Assembly: GCA_964523885.1 (NCBI GenBank)
Contig: CAZFYX010000018.1
Location: 62,001-126,000, forward strand
DNA length: 64,000 nucleotides
Origin: SHXO01 sp964523885
GTDB lineage: Bacteria; Pseudomonadota; Gammaproteobacteria; Burkholderiales; SHXO01
Direction of reading: 5' to 3'
A program made the position numbers and the translations under genes. Of this stretch, positions 25,469-34,180 are shown piece by piece; position 1 is the stretch's first letter; the number at the start of each line of letters is the position of its first letter. Below the pieces are notes generated by a model. It had not been told where the DNA came from. It worked only from the letters and a program-made list of their open reading frames with translations, and did not search any database.

Positions 25469-26293
25469 ATGAAGCAAGTCGAGTGGACCCGGATCGCCGG
25501 CTACGAGGACGTGATCTACGAGAAGTCGCCGGAGGGGATCGCGAAGATCACGATCAACCGGCCGGAGGTGCGCAACGCCTTCCGCCCGAAGACGGTCACC
25601 GAGATGAGCCGCGCCTTCGCCGATGCGCGCGATGACGCGGACATTGGGGTGGTGATCCTCACCGGTGCCGGCCGCGACGCGTTCTGCTCCGGCGGCGACC
25701 AGCGCGTGCGCGGGCACGGCGGCTACGTCGGCAACGACGGCGTGCCGCGCCTGAACGTGCTCGACCTGCAGCGCCAGATCCGCACGCTGCCCAAGCCGGT
25801 CATCGCCATGGTGGCCGGCTATGCCATCGGCGGGGGCCACGTGCTGCACATGATGTGCGACCTGACCATCGCTGCCGACAACGCCCGCTTCGGCCAGACC
25901 GGGCCGCGGGTGGGCAGCTTCGATGGCGGCTACGGTGCCGCCTACATGGCCCGCATCGTCGGCCAGAAGAAGGCGCGCGAGATCTGGTTCCTGTGCCGCC
26001 AGTACGACGCCCAGCAGGCGCTCGACATGGGCCTGGTCAACCGGGTGGTGCCCTACGACCAGCTCGAGGCCGAGACGGTGGCGTGGTGCCGCGAGATCCT
26101 GGACAACAGCCCGATCGCGCTGCGCTGCCTGAAAGCGGCGCTGAACGCGGACTGCGACGGCCAGGCGGGCCTGCAGGAGCTCGCGGGGAACGCCACCCTG
26201 CTGTTCTACCTGACCGAGGAAGGGCGCGAGGGCCGCAACGCGTTCGTCGAGAAGCGCAAGCCCGACTTCCGCAAGTTCAAGCGCCTGCCATGA
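25469..26293 (+). CDS. menB: 1,4-dihydroxy-2-naphthoyl-CoA synthase
   Basis: Crotonase-fold enzyme that closes the naphthoate ring on o-succinylbenzoyl-CoA. It is 274 residues. Oxyanion-hole segments FCSGGDQRVRGHGGYVG and AIGGGHVLHMMCDLTIA, and the C-terminal RPSF-like GPRVGSFDGGYGAAYMARIVGQKKAREIWFL stretch, are specific for MenB rather than general enoyl-CoA hydratases. The start is the ATG at 25469 with GGAG upstream; the frame upstream of it overlaps menH out of phase and is not coding. Confidence 0.96.
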   Translation: MKQVEWTRIAGYEDVIYEKSPEGIAKITINRPEVRNAFRPKTVTEMSRAFADARDDADIGVVILTGAGRDAFCSGGDQRVRGHGGYVGNDGVPRLNVLDLQRQIRTLPKPVIAMVAGYAIGGGHVLHMMCDLTIAADNARFGQTGPRVGSFDGGYGAAYMARIVGQKKAREIWFLCRQYDAQQALDMGLVNRVVPYDQLEAETVAWCREILDNSPIALRCLKAALNADCDGQAGLQELAGNATLLFYLTEEGREGRNAFVEKRKPDFRKFKRLP

Positions 26294-27219
26294 GCGGAAG
26301 CGCCGCCTTGCCGAGCGTCGTCGAGCCCGGTTCGCTGCGCGCTTGGCTGCTGGCCGCGCGCCCGCGTACCCTCACCGCTGCCTGCGTGCCGGTGATCGTG
26401 GGCACCGCCGTGGCCTGGGTGAGCGGAGGCGTGCGCTGGGGACCTGCGCTGGCGGCGCTGTTCGGGGCGCTGCTGCTGCAGGTCGGCGCCAACCTCGCCA
26501 ATGATGTCTTCGACTTCGAGAAGGGCGCGGACACTGCCGAGCGCCTGGGCCCCCTCCGCGTGGTGCAAGCGGGGCTGCTCTCGCCGCGCGCGGTGCGCGC
26601 GGGCATGGTGGTGGTCTTCGCGCTCGCCATGCTGATCGGCGTGTACCTGATTGCGGCCGGGGGGTGGGTCGTCCTGGCGATCGGGATCGCCTCCGTGCTC
26701 GCCGCGCTGGCCTATACCGGCGGACCGTATCCCCTGGGCTACCACGGCTTCGGCGACCTGCTGGTCATGCTGTTCTTCGGCTTCGTCGCGGTCGCCGGAA
26801 CCGCGCTGGTGCAGGTGGACAGAGTGCCCGCGCTCGCGTGGCTCGCTGCCGTGCCGGTGGGCTCGCTCATCACCGCGATCCTCGTGGTCAACAACCTGCG
26901 CGACATCCAGACCGATGCGCGCGCTGGCAAGCGCACCCTGGCGGTCCGCTTGGGCGAGCGCGGTGCCGTGCTCGAGTACCTCGCGCTCGTCGCCGCGGCC
27001 TACGTGGTGCCGCTGCTGCTCTACGTCACGCAGCAGGCCGGTCCGGCGATCCTCCTGCCGTTCGTCACGCTGCCCACGGCCGTTCGCCTGGTGCGCACCG
27101 TGAGCAGCACGCGGGGCCGCGCACTCAACCCGCTGCTTGGTCGCACTGCCATGCTCGTCATGTTCCACGGCGTGACTTTCGCGACGGGCATCGTGCTGTC
27201 GGCCGGCGCGCACGCATGA
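26290..27219 (+). CDS. menA: 1,4-dihydroxy-2-naphthoate polyprenyltransferase
   Basis: A 309-residue inner-membrane UbiA-family prenyltransferase that attaches the isoprenoid tail and releases CO2, giving demethylmenaquinone. The first Asp-rich motif is NLANDVFDFEKGADT and the second is NNLRDIQTDARAGKRTLAVRLG, both needed for magnesium-diphosphate binding. About eight or nine membrane helices can be drawn. It overlaps menB and menC by 4 nt on either side. The downstream methylation is by MenG in the same operon. Confidence 0.95.
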   Translation: MSGSAALPSVVEPGSLRAWLLAARPRTLTAACVPVIVGTAVAWVSGGVRWGPALAALFGALLLQVGANLANDVFDFEKGADTAERLGPLRVVQAGLLSPRAVRAGMVVVFALAMLIGVYLIAAGGWVVLAIGIASVLAALAYTGGPYPLGYHGFGDLLVMLFFGFVAVAGTALVQVDRVPALAWLAAVPVGSLITAILVVNNLRDIQTDARAGKRTLAVRLGERGAVLEYLALVAAAYVVPLLLYVTQQAGPAILLPFVTLPTAVRLVRTVSSTRGRALNPLLGRTAMLVMFHGVTFATGIVLSAGAHA

Positions 27220-28307
27220 TCCGCTGCACCAGCCTGCTGGAGCTGCGCTGGCCGCTGGGTGAGCGGACCGGCAATGCCAATGCCGCCTGGAGCGAGCGCG
27301 CCGCGGTGGTGGTGGTGTTGCAGGACCACGCGGGCCGCACGGGGCTGGGCGAGGCTGCGCCGCTGCCCGGGTTCTCGCGCGACACGCTCGACGATGCGGT
27401 GCGCTCGCTGCAGCCGCTGGTGGGGCACGTGCTGCACGAGCCGTCCGAGGGTGCCGATATCCTCGTGCGGCTCGCTGCCGTGCAGGCCGGCGACCTGAGC
27501 CCGGCCGCCCGGCACGCGCTCGAGACCGCGCTGCTCGACCTCTGGTCGCGGCAGGCCGGAGTGCCCGCCTGGCAGATGCTCGGCGGTACGCCTTCTGCAG
27601 AATCCGTCCCGGTGGCGTGCCTGCTGCCGACGGAGCCCGCCGCAGCCCTTGCGCGCGCGCGCCTCGCGCACGCGGCAGGGTGCACCACGTTCAAGGTGAA
27701 GCTGCGCGCGCGCGAGCTGGCGGCGGATGTCGACCTGCTGCGGACGCTGCGCCGCGAGCTCGGCGATGCAGTCGCGCTGCGTGCGGACGGCAATCAGGCG
27801 TTGAACCAACGCCTGCTGGAGGGCGTGACCGCGGACCTGCGCGCCATCCGCCTGGAGTGGATCGAGGAGCCCTGGCCGGATGCTGTCCGCTCGCCGCCGG
27901 ACGGGCTCGCGCTCGCGCTGGACGAGTCGCTGGCGCAGGATCGCGATCCGGGGCGCATGCCCGCACGCGAGGTCTGCGCGCTGGTGCTCAAGCCCAGCCT
28001 CCTGGGTGGCCTGGTGGTCACCCGCGCCCTCATGGCAGGCGCGTCCGGCCTCGGGCTGGCGTGCGCGGTGTCGCACCAGTTCGAGGGCCCGGTCGGCTTC
28101 CAGAGCGCCGCCGCGCTCGCGCTCGCCGCGCCGCCGGGTGGCGTTGCACACGGGCTGGGCGCGCACGAGGCGCTCGCGCCGTTCGGGCGTCCGCCCGCGC
28201 TGGCGCCGCGCGGATTCGGGCTGCGCCGCGTCCAGGCACCGGGACTCGGCGTCGAAAGGCAGATCCTGCGGCCCTTCGTCCATCGCGTGAGCGGCGCTGC
28301 GCTGTGA
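27216..28307 (+). CDS. menC: o-Succinylbenzoate synthase
   Basis: Enolase-superfamily dehydratase acting after MenH. It is 363 residues. The catalytic lysine pair is in TTFKVKLRAREL, the metal ligands fall in LRADGNQALN, EWIEEPWPD and LALDESLAQD, and the second lysine is in ALVLKPSLLGG, matching the usual KxK...D...E...D...K order. The start forms an ATGA overlap with menA. It is translated together with menE through a GTGA overlap. Confidence 0.93.
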   Translation: MIRCTSLLELRWPLGERTGNANAAWSERAAVVVVLQDHAGRTGLGEAAPLPGFSRDTLDDAVRSLQPLVGHVLHEPSEGADILVRLAAVQAGDLSPAARHALETALLDLWSRQAGVPAWQMLGGTPSAESVPVACLLPTEPAAALARARLAHAAGCTTFKVKLRARELAADVDLLRTLRRELGDAVALRADGNQALNQRLLEGVTADLRAIRLEWIEEPWPDAVRSPPDGLALALDESLAQDRDPGRMPAREVCALVLKPSLLGGLVVTRALMAGASGLGLACAVSHQFEGPVGFQSAAALALAAPPGGVAHGLGAHEALAPFGRPPALAPRGFGLRRVQAPGLGVERQILRPFVHRVSGAAL

Positions 28308-29647
28308 CCCTGTCCGTGCTCGCGGCCGCGCGCGAGGTGCCGCACCAGGTTGCCCTCGTGAGCGACGATGCGGCGATCCGCTACGCCGAGCTCGCCGAGC
28401 GCGTCGCCGCACGAATGGATGCGTTGCGGGGCGAGGCTCCGCCGGACCAGCCGTTCGCACTGGTGGGAGCCCCGGACATCGACACCGTGACGACCCTGCT
28501 CGCGCTCCTAGCTGCCGGGATCCCCGTGCTCCTCCTGCATCCGAAGGCCACTGGGCTCGAGCGCGAGGCGCTGGTGCAGCGGGCGAAGGCGGTGCGCGTC
28601 GCGCGCGCCCCTGCAGAGGTCACCGACCCGGAAGCCTGCGCGGTCATCCTCGCCACCTCCGGCAGCTCCGGTACGCCGAAGCTCGCGAAGCTCAGCCACC
28701 GGGCCCTGCTCGCCGCTGCCCGCGCGAGCGCCGCGCACCTTGGCGTCGATCCCGCCGAGCGCTGGCTCGCCTGCCTCCCGCTCGCGCATGTGGGCGGACT
28801 CTCCATCGTGACCCGGATGCTGGTCGCGCGCCGCGCGAGCGTGCTGTTCGACTCCCGCGGCTCCATGCTGGCCGCGCTGCCGCGCCTCGCGGAGGCGCTC
28901 GTGCAGCAGCGCATCACGCTGGTCTCGCTGGTGCCCACGCTGCTCGAGCGCCTGCTCGACCTGCCCGGGTTCCAGGCCAGGCCGCCGCTGCGTGCGATCG
29001 TGCTCGGCGGCGCGGCCACCAGTGCCGCGTTGCTCCGGCGTGCCATGCAGCGCGGCGCGCCAGTGCTGCCCAGCTACGGCCTGACCGAGACGGCGGCGCA
29101 GATCTGCACGCGACCCCTGGCCGCGCTCGGGGAGATGCCGGATGCCGACTGCATGCTCGCGCCGAGCGGCAGGCCGCTCGCGGATGCGCAGATCCGCATC
29201 GTCGACGGGCAGATCGAAGTGCGCGGCCCGACGCTGTTCAGCGGCTATGCCGAGGACCACGCGGCGGTGAAGCCGGAGGACTGGTTCCGCACCCACGACC
29301 GCGGCTTCATCGACGGACACGGCGAGCTGGTGGTGAGCGGACGCTCGGGCGAATGCATCGTCACCGGCGGCGAGAACGTCGATCCGGCGGAAGTGGAAGC
29401 GGCGCTGGCCTGCGTGCCGGGCGTCCGCGGTGCGTGCGTGTTCGGCATCCCCGACGGCACCTTCGGCGAAATCGTGGCCGCAGTGGTCGAAGGCCAGGCG
29501 CAGGAAGGCGCGGGCGATGCGCTGGCGGCGCTGCTGCGCCAGAGGATCTCCGCGTACAAGGTGCCGCGCCGCGTGACCTGGGTCGCAGGATTGCCGCTGC
29601 TCGCCTCGGGAAAGGTGGACCGCGGTGCAGCCCGACGGCTGCTGTGA
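28304..29647 (+). CDS. menE: o-Succinylbenzoate-CoA ligase
   Basis: Acyl-adenylate-forming enzyme that activates o-succinylbenzoate for MenB. It is 447 residues. The AMP-binding P-loop is ILATSGSSGTPKLAKLSHRA, the adenine-binding motif is SYGLTETAAQI, and the hinge region is FRTHDRGFIDGHGELVVSGRSGECIVTGGENV, with the C-terminal catalytic Lys in LASGKVDR. It starts at a GTG that overlaps the menC stop and ends the men operon. The next gene cluster, with its own FNR promoter, begins 160 bp later. Confidence 0.95.
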   Translation: MTLSVLAAAREVPHQVALVSDDAAIRYAELAERVAARMDALRGEAPPDQPFALVGAPDIDTVTTLLALLAAGIPVLLLHPKATGLEREALVQRAKAVRVARAPAEVTDPEACAVILATSGSSGTPKLAKLSHRALLAAARASAAHLGVDPAERWLACLPLAHVGGLSIVTRMLVARRASVLFDSRGSMLAALPRLAEALVQQRITLVSLVPTLLERLLDLPGFQARPPLRAIVLGGAATSAALLRRAMQRGAPVLPSYGLTETAAQICTRPLAALGEMPDADCMLAPSGRPLADAQIRIVDGQIEVRGPTLFSGYAEDHAAVKPEDWFRTHDRGFIDGHGELVVSGRSGECIVTGGENVDPAEVEAALACVPGVRGACVFGIPDGTFGEIVAAVVEGQAQEGAGDALAALLRQRISAYKVPRRVTWVAGLPLLASGKVDRGAARRLL

Positions 29648-29705
29648 CCTGTGGCAAGGGGTCGCAGGGCGGCAGCATGGGCGCAATGTCCCCCTTGCCG
29701 CACGG

Positions 29706-29746
29706 TTGATGTAGGTCAAACGGGAGCCGGCGCCCTTGGCTATCTT
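29706..29746 (+). promoter_or_regulatory. FNR-activated (class II) promoter of the hemN-like/cytochrome operon
   Basis: TTGATGTAGGTCAA (29706-29719) matches the FNR box at 9 of 10 positions. TATCTT (29741-29746) is a good -10. The FNR centre falls about 41 bp before the expected transcription start near 29753, which is the class II activation geometry. It drives the HemN-like gene starting at 29810. Confidence 0.75.
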
Positions 29747-29809
29747 GAATCAACCTGAAAAATTCGAGACGCACCTGCACCGGGGGGTGGGAGGCGTCGA
29801 ACCGCTGCC

Positions 29810-31147
29810 ATGCTGCGCTTGTCAGCCGAACTGTCGTTTGCCGCCCCGGGCCCCGCCGAGCCGTTCGATCACCGGCTGCTGCCGTTGCACCCGGCGGAGC
29901 GCATCTCCAGCGAGTCCGCTGCCCGCCTCTATGCCGAGGCGCTGGCGCGCCTCGCCGCACGGCCGGAAGAGGCGGTGGCGGTCGACGTCCATCTCCCGTT
30001 CTGTCCGATGCTCTGCCTGCACTGCTCGTGCGACATCAGCATCACCCATGACGCCGTGGTGATCGACCGCTATCTCGATGCGCTCGAGCGCGAGGTCGAC
30101 CTGGTCGCCGACCGCCTGGGCAATGCGCGCGAGGTGCTCCAGTTGCACTTCGGCGGCGGCACGCCGAACTACCTGAGCGAAGCGCAGCTCGTGCGCGCGA
30201 TGGACCTGGTCACGCGCCGCTTCCGGCTGCTGCCGGAGACCGAGGTGTCGGTGAACTGCGATCCGCGCCGGACGAGCGCAATCCAGCTCGATCACCTGCG
30301 GGCGCTGGGCTTCCGCCGCGTCACCTTCGGCATGGTCGACCTCCATCCGCAGGTGCAGCGGCTGGTGGGGCGGTACCAGTCGGCGGCAATGATGCGCAAT
30401 GTGTGCGAGCTGGCAGTGAGCGCGGGCTTCGAGAGCATCTGCGTGGACATGCGCTACGGACTTCCAGAGCAGACCGGCACTTCGCTGCGCGACACGCTCG
30501 CGGAGATCGTGAGCATGGGGCCGGACCGGGTCAGCTGCCGCGAGTACGTGCATCGCCCGGCGGTGCGCGCGCACCACACCGCCATCCTGGGCGAGCTGCC
30601 CGGCACGCAGGCGCGGCGGGAGCAGTTCGAGGCGGTCGTCGCGACGCTCGCGGACGCCGGCTATACCTGGATCGGCATCGACCAGTTCGCGCTGGACACC
30701 GACGAGCTCTCCTATGCCCAGGCGGAGCGCCGGCTGCGCTGCAACGTGATCGCCTACACGGCGATGCCGGTCAGGCACGTGCTCGGCTTCGGCAGCGGTG
30801 CCACCGGCGACGTCGACGGCACCCGGGTGCGCAACGTCTCCGCGCGCCAGGAATGGCAGGCGCAGGTGCAGCGTGGCGGTTTCGCCGTGGACTACGCGCA
30901 TGCGCGCACCCCACTGGAGAAGAGCCGCTGCGAGGCGGCCATGCACCTGCTGTGCAACCTCGAGTTGCCGGCGCGGCTGGCGCGGGGCGGGCTGCAGGAC
31001 AGCTACGCGGGCCTGCAACGCCACGCTGCCACCGGCCTGCTGGAGGTCGAGCCCGACCGCCTTGCCATCACCCCGCGCGGGCGCTTCGCCCTGCAGAGCC
31101 TGTGCGCCGAATTGCTGCAACTACCGCTTGGCGGAGACATGGCATGA
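29810..31147 (+). CDS. HemN-like radical SAM protein (divergent oxygen-independent coproporphyrinogen III oxidase)
   Basis: A 445-residue radical SAM enzyme with the HemN-specific CX3CX2CXC motif at C65, C69, C72 and C74 (FCPMLCLHCSC), the SAM-binding LHFGGGTPNYLS and the HemN-type C-terminal domain. E. coli HemN has SIEVDPRE where this protein has SVNCDPRR, and the conserved FNYAHLP region reads CREYVHRPA, so it is clearly divergent. The classical reaction is oxygen-free oxidation of coproporphyrinogen III in heme synthesis. Being first in an operon with a tetraheme cytochrome under an FNR promoter fits a boost of heme supply, but a heme-related side function is also possible. A canonical hemN elsewhere would decide. 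Confidence 0.75.
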   Translation: MLRLSAELSFAAPGPAEPFDHRLLPLHPAERISSESAARLYAEALARLAARPEEAVAVDVHLPFCPMLCLHCSCDISITHDAVVIDRYLDALEREVDLVADRLGNAREVLQLHFGGGTPNYLSEAQLVRAMDLVTRRFRLLPETEVSVNCDPRRTSAIQLDHLRALGFRRVTFGMVDLHPQVQRLVGRYQSAAMMRNVCELAVSAGFESICVDMRYGLPEQTGTSLRDTLAEIVSMGPDRVSCREYVHRPAVRAHHTAILGELPGTQARREQFEAVVATLADAGYTWIGIDQFALDTDELSYAQAERRLRCNVIAYTAMPVRHVLGFGSGATGDVDGTRVRNVSARQEWQAQVQRGGFAVDYAHARTPLEKSRCEAAMHLLCNLELPARLARGGLQDSYAGLQRHAATGLLEVEPDRLAITPRGRFALQSLCAELLQLPLGGDMA

Positions 31148-31905
31148 AGAATCGACGAACCCCGCTGGGCGTGGCCCTCGCCCTGATGGTGCTCGCACTC
31201 GCTGCGGCACTGGTGCCGCTGCGGCCGGACGCTGCCGGCCAGCCGAAGGCGCAGGCCGCAGCCGAGCCGGCACCGGCCGAGCCGAAGCCGCTCACCCATC
31301 ATCCGCTGCGCGAGAACGTGCCCTACGAGATGCCGGAGCCGACCACGCCGGTCCCGTTCGGCGGCTATCCCGGCGCCCCGGCCTTCAAGGTGGTGCCGAG
31401 GAAGGACCAGCTCAGCTTCCATCCGTGCACGACCTGTCACGCGACCCAGGTGCCCAATCCCACGCCGCGCAAGCTCGACACCCCGCATCCGGCCGCGCTT
31501 TCCCACGGCCTGGGCCAGGTCTGGTGCCTGGACTGCCACACCCTCAAGGACCGCGACGTCCTGCACCTGCTCTCGGGACGCAAGGTGGACTTCAACGAGT
31601 CCTACCTGGTGTGCGTGCAATGCCACGCCAACCGCGGCAAGGACTGGTACTTCGGCGGCCACGGCAAGCGCGTCGACAACTGGAAGGGCGAGCGCGAGAT
31701 CTACAGCTGCACGCATTGCCACGATCCGCACAGCCCCACCCTGAAGCCGCGCGAACCGAGCAAGCCGCCGCCGGTGCGCGCCGGCCTGCAGCCGATGCAG
31801 GCCGAGGTGCACCATCCGCCGCCGGTCTGGGTGCGCGATGCGGGTGCAGGGAAGGAAGCCGGTGACGGCAAGGGTGCGACGCCAGCCAGGGAGCCGAAGC
31901 AATGA
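31144..31905 (+). CDS. Tetraheme periplasmic c-type cytochrome
   Basis: A 253-residue protein with an N-terminal hydrophobic segment (residues 8-25) acting as signal or anchor, a Pro/Ala-rich linker, and four CxxCH heme sites: C95TTCH, C128LDCH, C157VQCH and C189THCH. Histidine-rich flanks (TPHPAALSHGL, HDPHSP) can supply distal ligands. The C-terminal tail is low-complexity and charged. It starts inside the HemN-like stop codon (ATGA) and overlaps the next gene. Heme number and position in front of an NrfC/DsrO-like and NrfD/DsrP-like pair suggest that it carries electrons between that pair and a periplasmic partner. Confidence 0.88.
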   Translation: MKNRRTPLGVALALMVLALAAALVPLRPDAAGQPKAQAAAEPAPAEPKPLTHHPLRENVPYEMPEPTTPVPFGGYPGAPAFKVVPRKDQLSFHPCTTCHATQVPNPTPRKLDTPHPAALSHGLGQVWCLDCHTLKDRDVLHLLSGRKVDFNESYLVCVQCHANRGKDWYFGGHGKRVDNWKGEREIYSCTHCHDPHSPTLKPREPSKPPPVRAGLQPMQAEVHHPPPVWVRDAGAGKEAGDGKGATPAREPKQ

Positions 31906-32858
31906 GCGACGAACGCGAAGTGCCCGCAGTGCCGGGGGAGAGCGGCATCGATCACTACCGGCGGCGCTTCCTCAAGGGGCTGACCGGGGTCGGCGCCGCG
32001 GCTGGCGCAGTTGCATGCGGCACCGGCACCGCGAGGGCCGCATGGGGCGGCAGCACGATGGCAGACGCTCTCGGCAGCTTCTTCCAGGACAACTACCGGC
32101 GCATGGACAAGGAGGAGATCCAGGCCGCGCTCGCGCGCATCGAGCGCAAGGCCAAGCGCAAGTTCGGCGTGGACATCACCTGCGAGGACGTGCCGCCGAT
32201 CCCCAACACGGTCTTCGGCTACGCGCTCAACATCTCCAAGTGCAAGGGCTATCGCGACTGCGTGCAGGCGTGCGTCAAGGAGAACAATCTCGGGCGCGAT
32301 TCGCAGGTGCAGTACATCCGCGTGCTGGAGATGGACAAGGGCACCCGCGACCTCGAGCGCTCGGAGCACTACTACACCGGCAACGTGCCGGTGCAGGGCA
32401 AGTACTACATGCCGGTGCAGTGCATGCAGTGCGACAACCCGCCCTGCGTGAAGGCCTGCCCGGTGCAGGCGACGTGGAAGGAGCCCGACGGCATCGTGGT
32501 GGTCGACTACGACTGGTGCATCGGCTGCCGCTACTGCATGACCGCGTGCCCCTACTGGGCGCGGCACTTCAACTGGACCGAGCCGCAGATCCCGCCCGAG
32601 GAGCTGAACACGAAGACCAACTACCTGGGCAACCGGCCGCGGCCCAAGGGCGTGGTGGAGAAGTGCCACTTCTGCACCCAGCGCACACGCAAGGGGCGCC
32701 AGCCCGCGTGCATGGAAGCGTGCCCCACCGGCGCGCGGGTGTTCGGCAACCTGCTCGACCCGAAGAGCGAGATCCGCTACATCCTGGAGAACAAGACCGT
32801 GTTCCGGCTCAAGGAAGAGCTCGGCACCGAACCCAAGTTCTGGTACTACACCGACTGA
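31902..32858 (+). CDS. Periplasmic four-cluster ferredoxin-like protein (NrfC/DsrO type) with Tat signal
   Basis: A 318-residue protein exported by the Tat pathway: RRRFLKG at residues 20-26 is followed by a hydrophobic AAGAVACG stretch. The mature part carries four cysteine groups: a variant first cluster CKGYRDCVQACVKENN, then CMQCDNPPCVKACP, CIGCRYCMTACP and CHFC...CMEACP, giving up to four Fe-S clusters. This is the layout of DsrO/NrfC/HybA-type electron-transfer subunits. The start overlaps the tetraheme gene by 4 nt, and the NrfD-like partner follows after 7 nt. Confidence 0.9.
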   Translation: MSDEREVPAVPGESGIDHYRRRFLKGLTGVGAAAGAVACGTGTARAAWGGSTMADALGSFFQDNYRRMDKEEIQAALARIERKAKRKFGVDITCEDVPPIPNTVFGYALNISKCKGYRDCVQACVKENNLGRDSQVQYIRVLEMDKGTRDLERSEHYYTGNVPVQGKYYMPVQCMQCDNPPCVKACPVQATWKEPDGIVVVDYDWCIGCRYCMTACPYWARHFNWTEPQIPPEELNTKTNYLGNRPRPKGVVEKCHFCTQRTRKGRQPACMEACPTGARVFGNLLDPKSEIRYILENKTVFRLKEELGTEPKFWYYTD

Positions 32859-32865
32859 GCCGACC

Positions 32866-34122
32866 ATGCCACCCATCGTGAGCTTCTTCGTCGACGGCGC
32901 GCGCGCCACCCTGCGCGGCGGCCGTGCCTACTGGACCTGGGTCGGCGCGCTGCTGGCCGTCATCGGCGTCGGTGCACTGTGCTACCTGGCGCAGCTGAGC
33001 AAGGGCCTGGTCGTCACCGGCATGAGCGACCAGGTGTCGTGGGGCTTCTACATCGCGAACTTCGCGTTCCTGGTCGGCATCGCCGCGGCTGCGGTGCTGC
33101 TGGTGATTCCGGCCTACGTGTTCCACCGCAAGGACGTGAAGCAGGTGGTGCTGATCGGCGAGGGGCTCGCGGTGGCGGCGGTGGTCACGGCGATGATGTT
33201 CGTGCTGGCCGACCTCGGCCGCATCGACCGCGTCTGGCACATGATCCCGTTCATCGGGCTGTTCAACTTCCCGCGCTCGATGCTCGCGTGGGACGTGGTG
33301 GTGCTCAACGGCTACCTCGCGCTGAACCTGTTCCTGCCGATGTACGTGCACTACCAGCACTACCGCGGGCGCGAGCCGGACTTCAGGCTCTACTTCCCGT
33401 TCGTGGTGGTGGCGATCTTCTGGGCGATCTCGATCCACACGGTGACGGCCTTCCTGTTCTCGGCCAACACCTCCCGGCCGTTCTGGAACATCGCGCTGCT
33501 CGCCCCGCGTTTCATTGCCACCGCGTTCGTCGCCGGCCCCGCGCTGATCATCCTGGTGCTCCAGCTCATCCGGCGCACCACGCGTTACCCGGTCGGCGAG
33601 TCGGTGATCGACACGCTCGCGCTGATCATGGCGGTGGCGCTGCAGATCAGCCTGTTCTTCGTGTTTGCCGAGCTGTTCACCGACTTCTACAACGAGAGCA
33701 CGCACGCCGCGTCGATGCGCTACCTGTACTTCGGTCTCGACGGGCTGGGAGCCTTGCGTCCGTACATCTGGACCGCGCTGGTGCTCAACCTGATCGCGGT
33801 GGTGATCCTCACCATCAACCCGCTGCGGCAGCAGCGCAGGCTGCTCAACATCGCCTGCGTCATGGCCTTCATCGGCATCTGGCTGGAGAAGGGGATGGGG
33901 CTGGTGGTGCCGGGTTACATCCCGACGCCGCTGGGCGAGGTCTTCGAGTACACGCCCACAGCGATCGAACTGGGCGTGTCGGCCGGGATCTGGGCGACCG
34001 GTGCGCTGGTCTTCACCCTGCTCGCCAAGGCGAGCGTCGCGATCGAGCAGGGCGTGGTGCGCCATCGGGCGGTGCGCGCGCCGGCATCGGGCACGCCCGC
34101 CGCCGCACCAGTGCGCAGCTGA
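32866..34122 (+). CDS. NrfD/DsrP-type membrane quinol-interacting subunit
   Basis: A 418-residue polytopic protein of about ten helices. Segments GMSDQVSWGFYIANFAFLVGIAAAAVLLVIP, MFVLADLGRIDRVWHMIP, FPRSMLAWDVVVLNGYLALN and FWAISIHTVTAFLF follow the DsrP/NrfD pattern closely. NrfD-type proteins exchange electrons between the (mena)quinone pool and a periplasmic Fe-S partner. Directly downstream of a full menaquinone operon, it is most simply a menaquinol dehydrogenase or reductase membrane unit. No catalytic molybdopterin subunit or DsrMK is in the window, so the terminal acceptor or donor is unknown. The operon ends at a hairpin shared with the convergent cytochrome gene. Confidence 0.9.
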   Translation: MPPIVSFFVDGARATLRGGRAYWTWVGALLAVIGVGALCYLAQLSKGLVVTGMSDQVSWGFYIANFAFLVGIAAAAVLLVIPAYVFHRKDVKQVVLIGEGLAVAAVVTAMMFVLADLGRIDRVWHMIPFIGLFNFPRSMLAWDVVVLNGYLALNLFLPMYVHYQHYRGREPDFRLYFPFVVVAIFWAISIHTVTAFLFSANTSRPFWNIALLAPRFIATAFVAGPALIILVLQLIRRTTRYPVGESVIDTLALIMAVALQISLFFVFAELFTDFYNESTHAASMRYLYFGLDGLGALRPYIWTALVLNLIAVVILTINPLRQQRRLLNIACVMAFIGIWLEKGMGLVVPGYIPTPLGEVFEYTPTAIELGVSAGIWATGALVFTLLAKASVAIEQGVVRHRAVRAPASGTPAAAPVRS

Positions 34123-34128
34123 GGCCCC

Positions 34129-34162
34129 AAAAAAGAAGCGGTCCCGGATGGTCCGGGACCGC
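34129..34162 (-). terminator. Rho-independent terminator
   Basis: A perfect 11-bp stem with a 3-nt loop (34138-34162) is followed, on the minus strand, by a T-rich run (TTCTTTTTT). It ends the small cytochrome c transcript. On the plus strand the same stem has no T run, so it would be a weaker stop for the NrfD operon. Confidence 0.88.
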
Positions 34163-34180
34163 TGTCAGGTCAGGGCGGGA

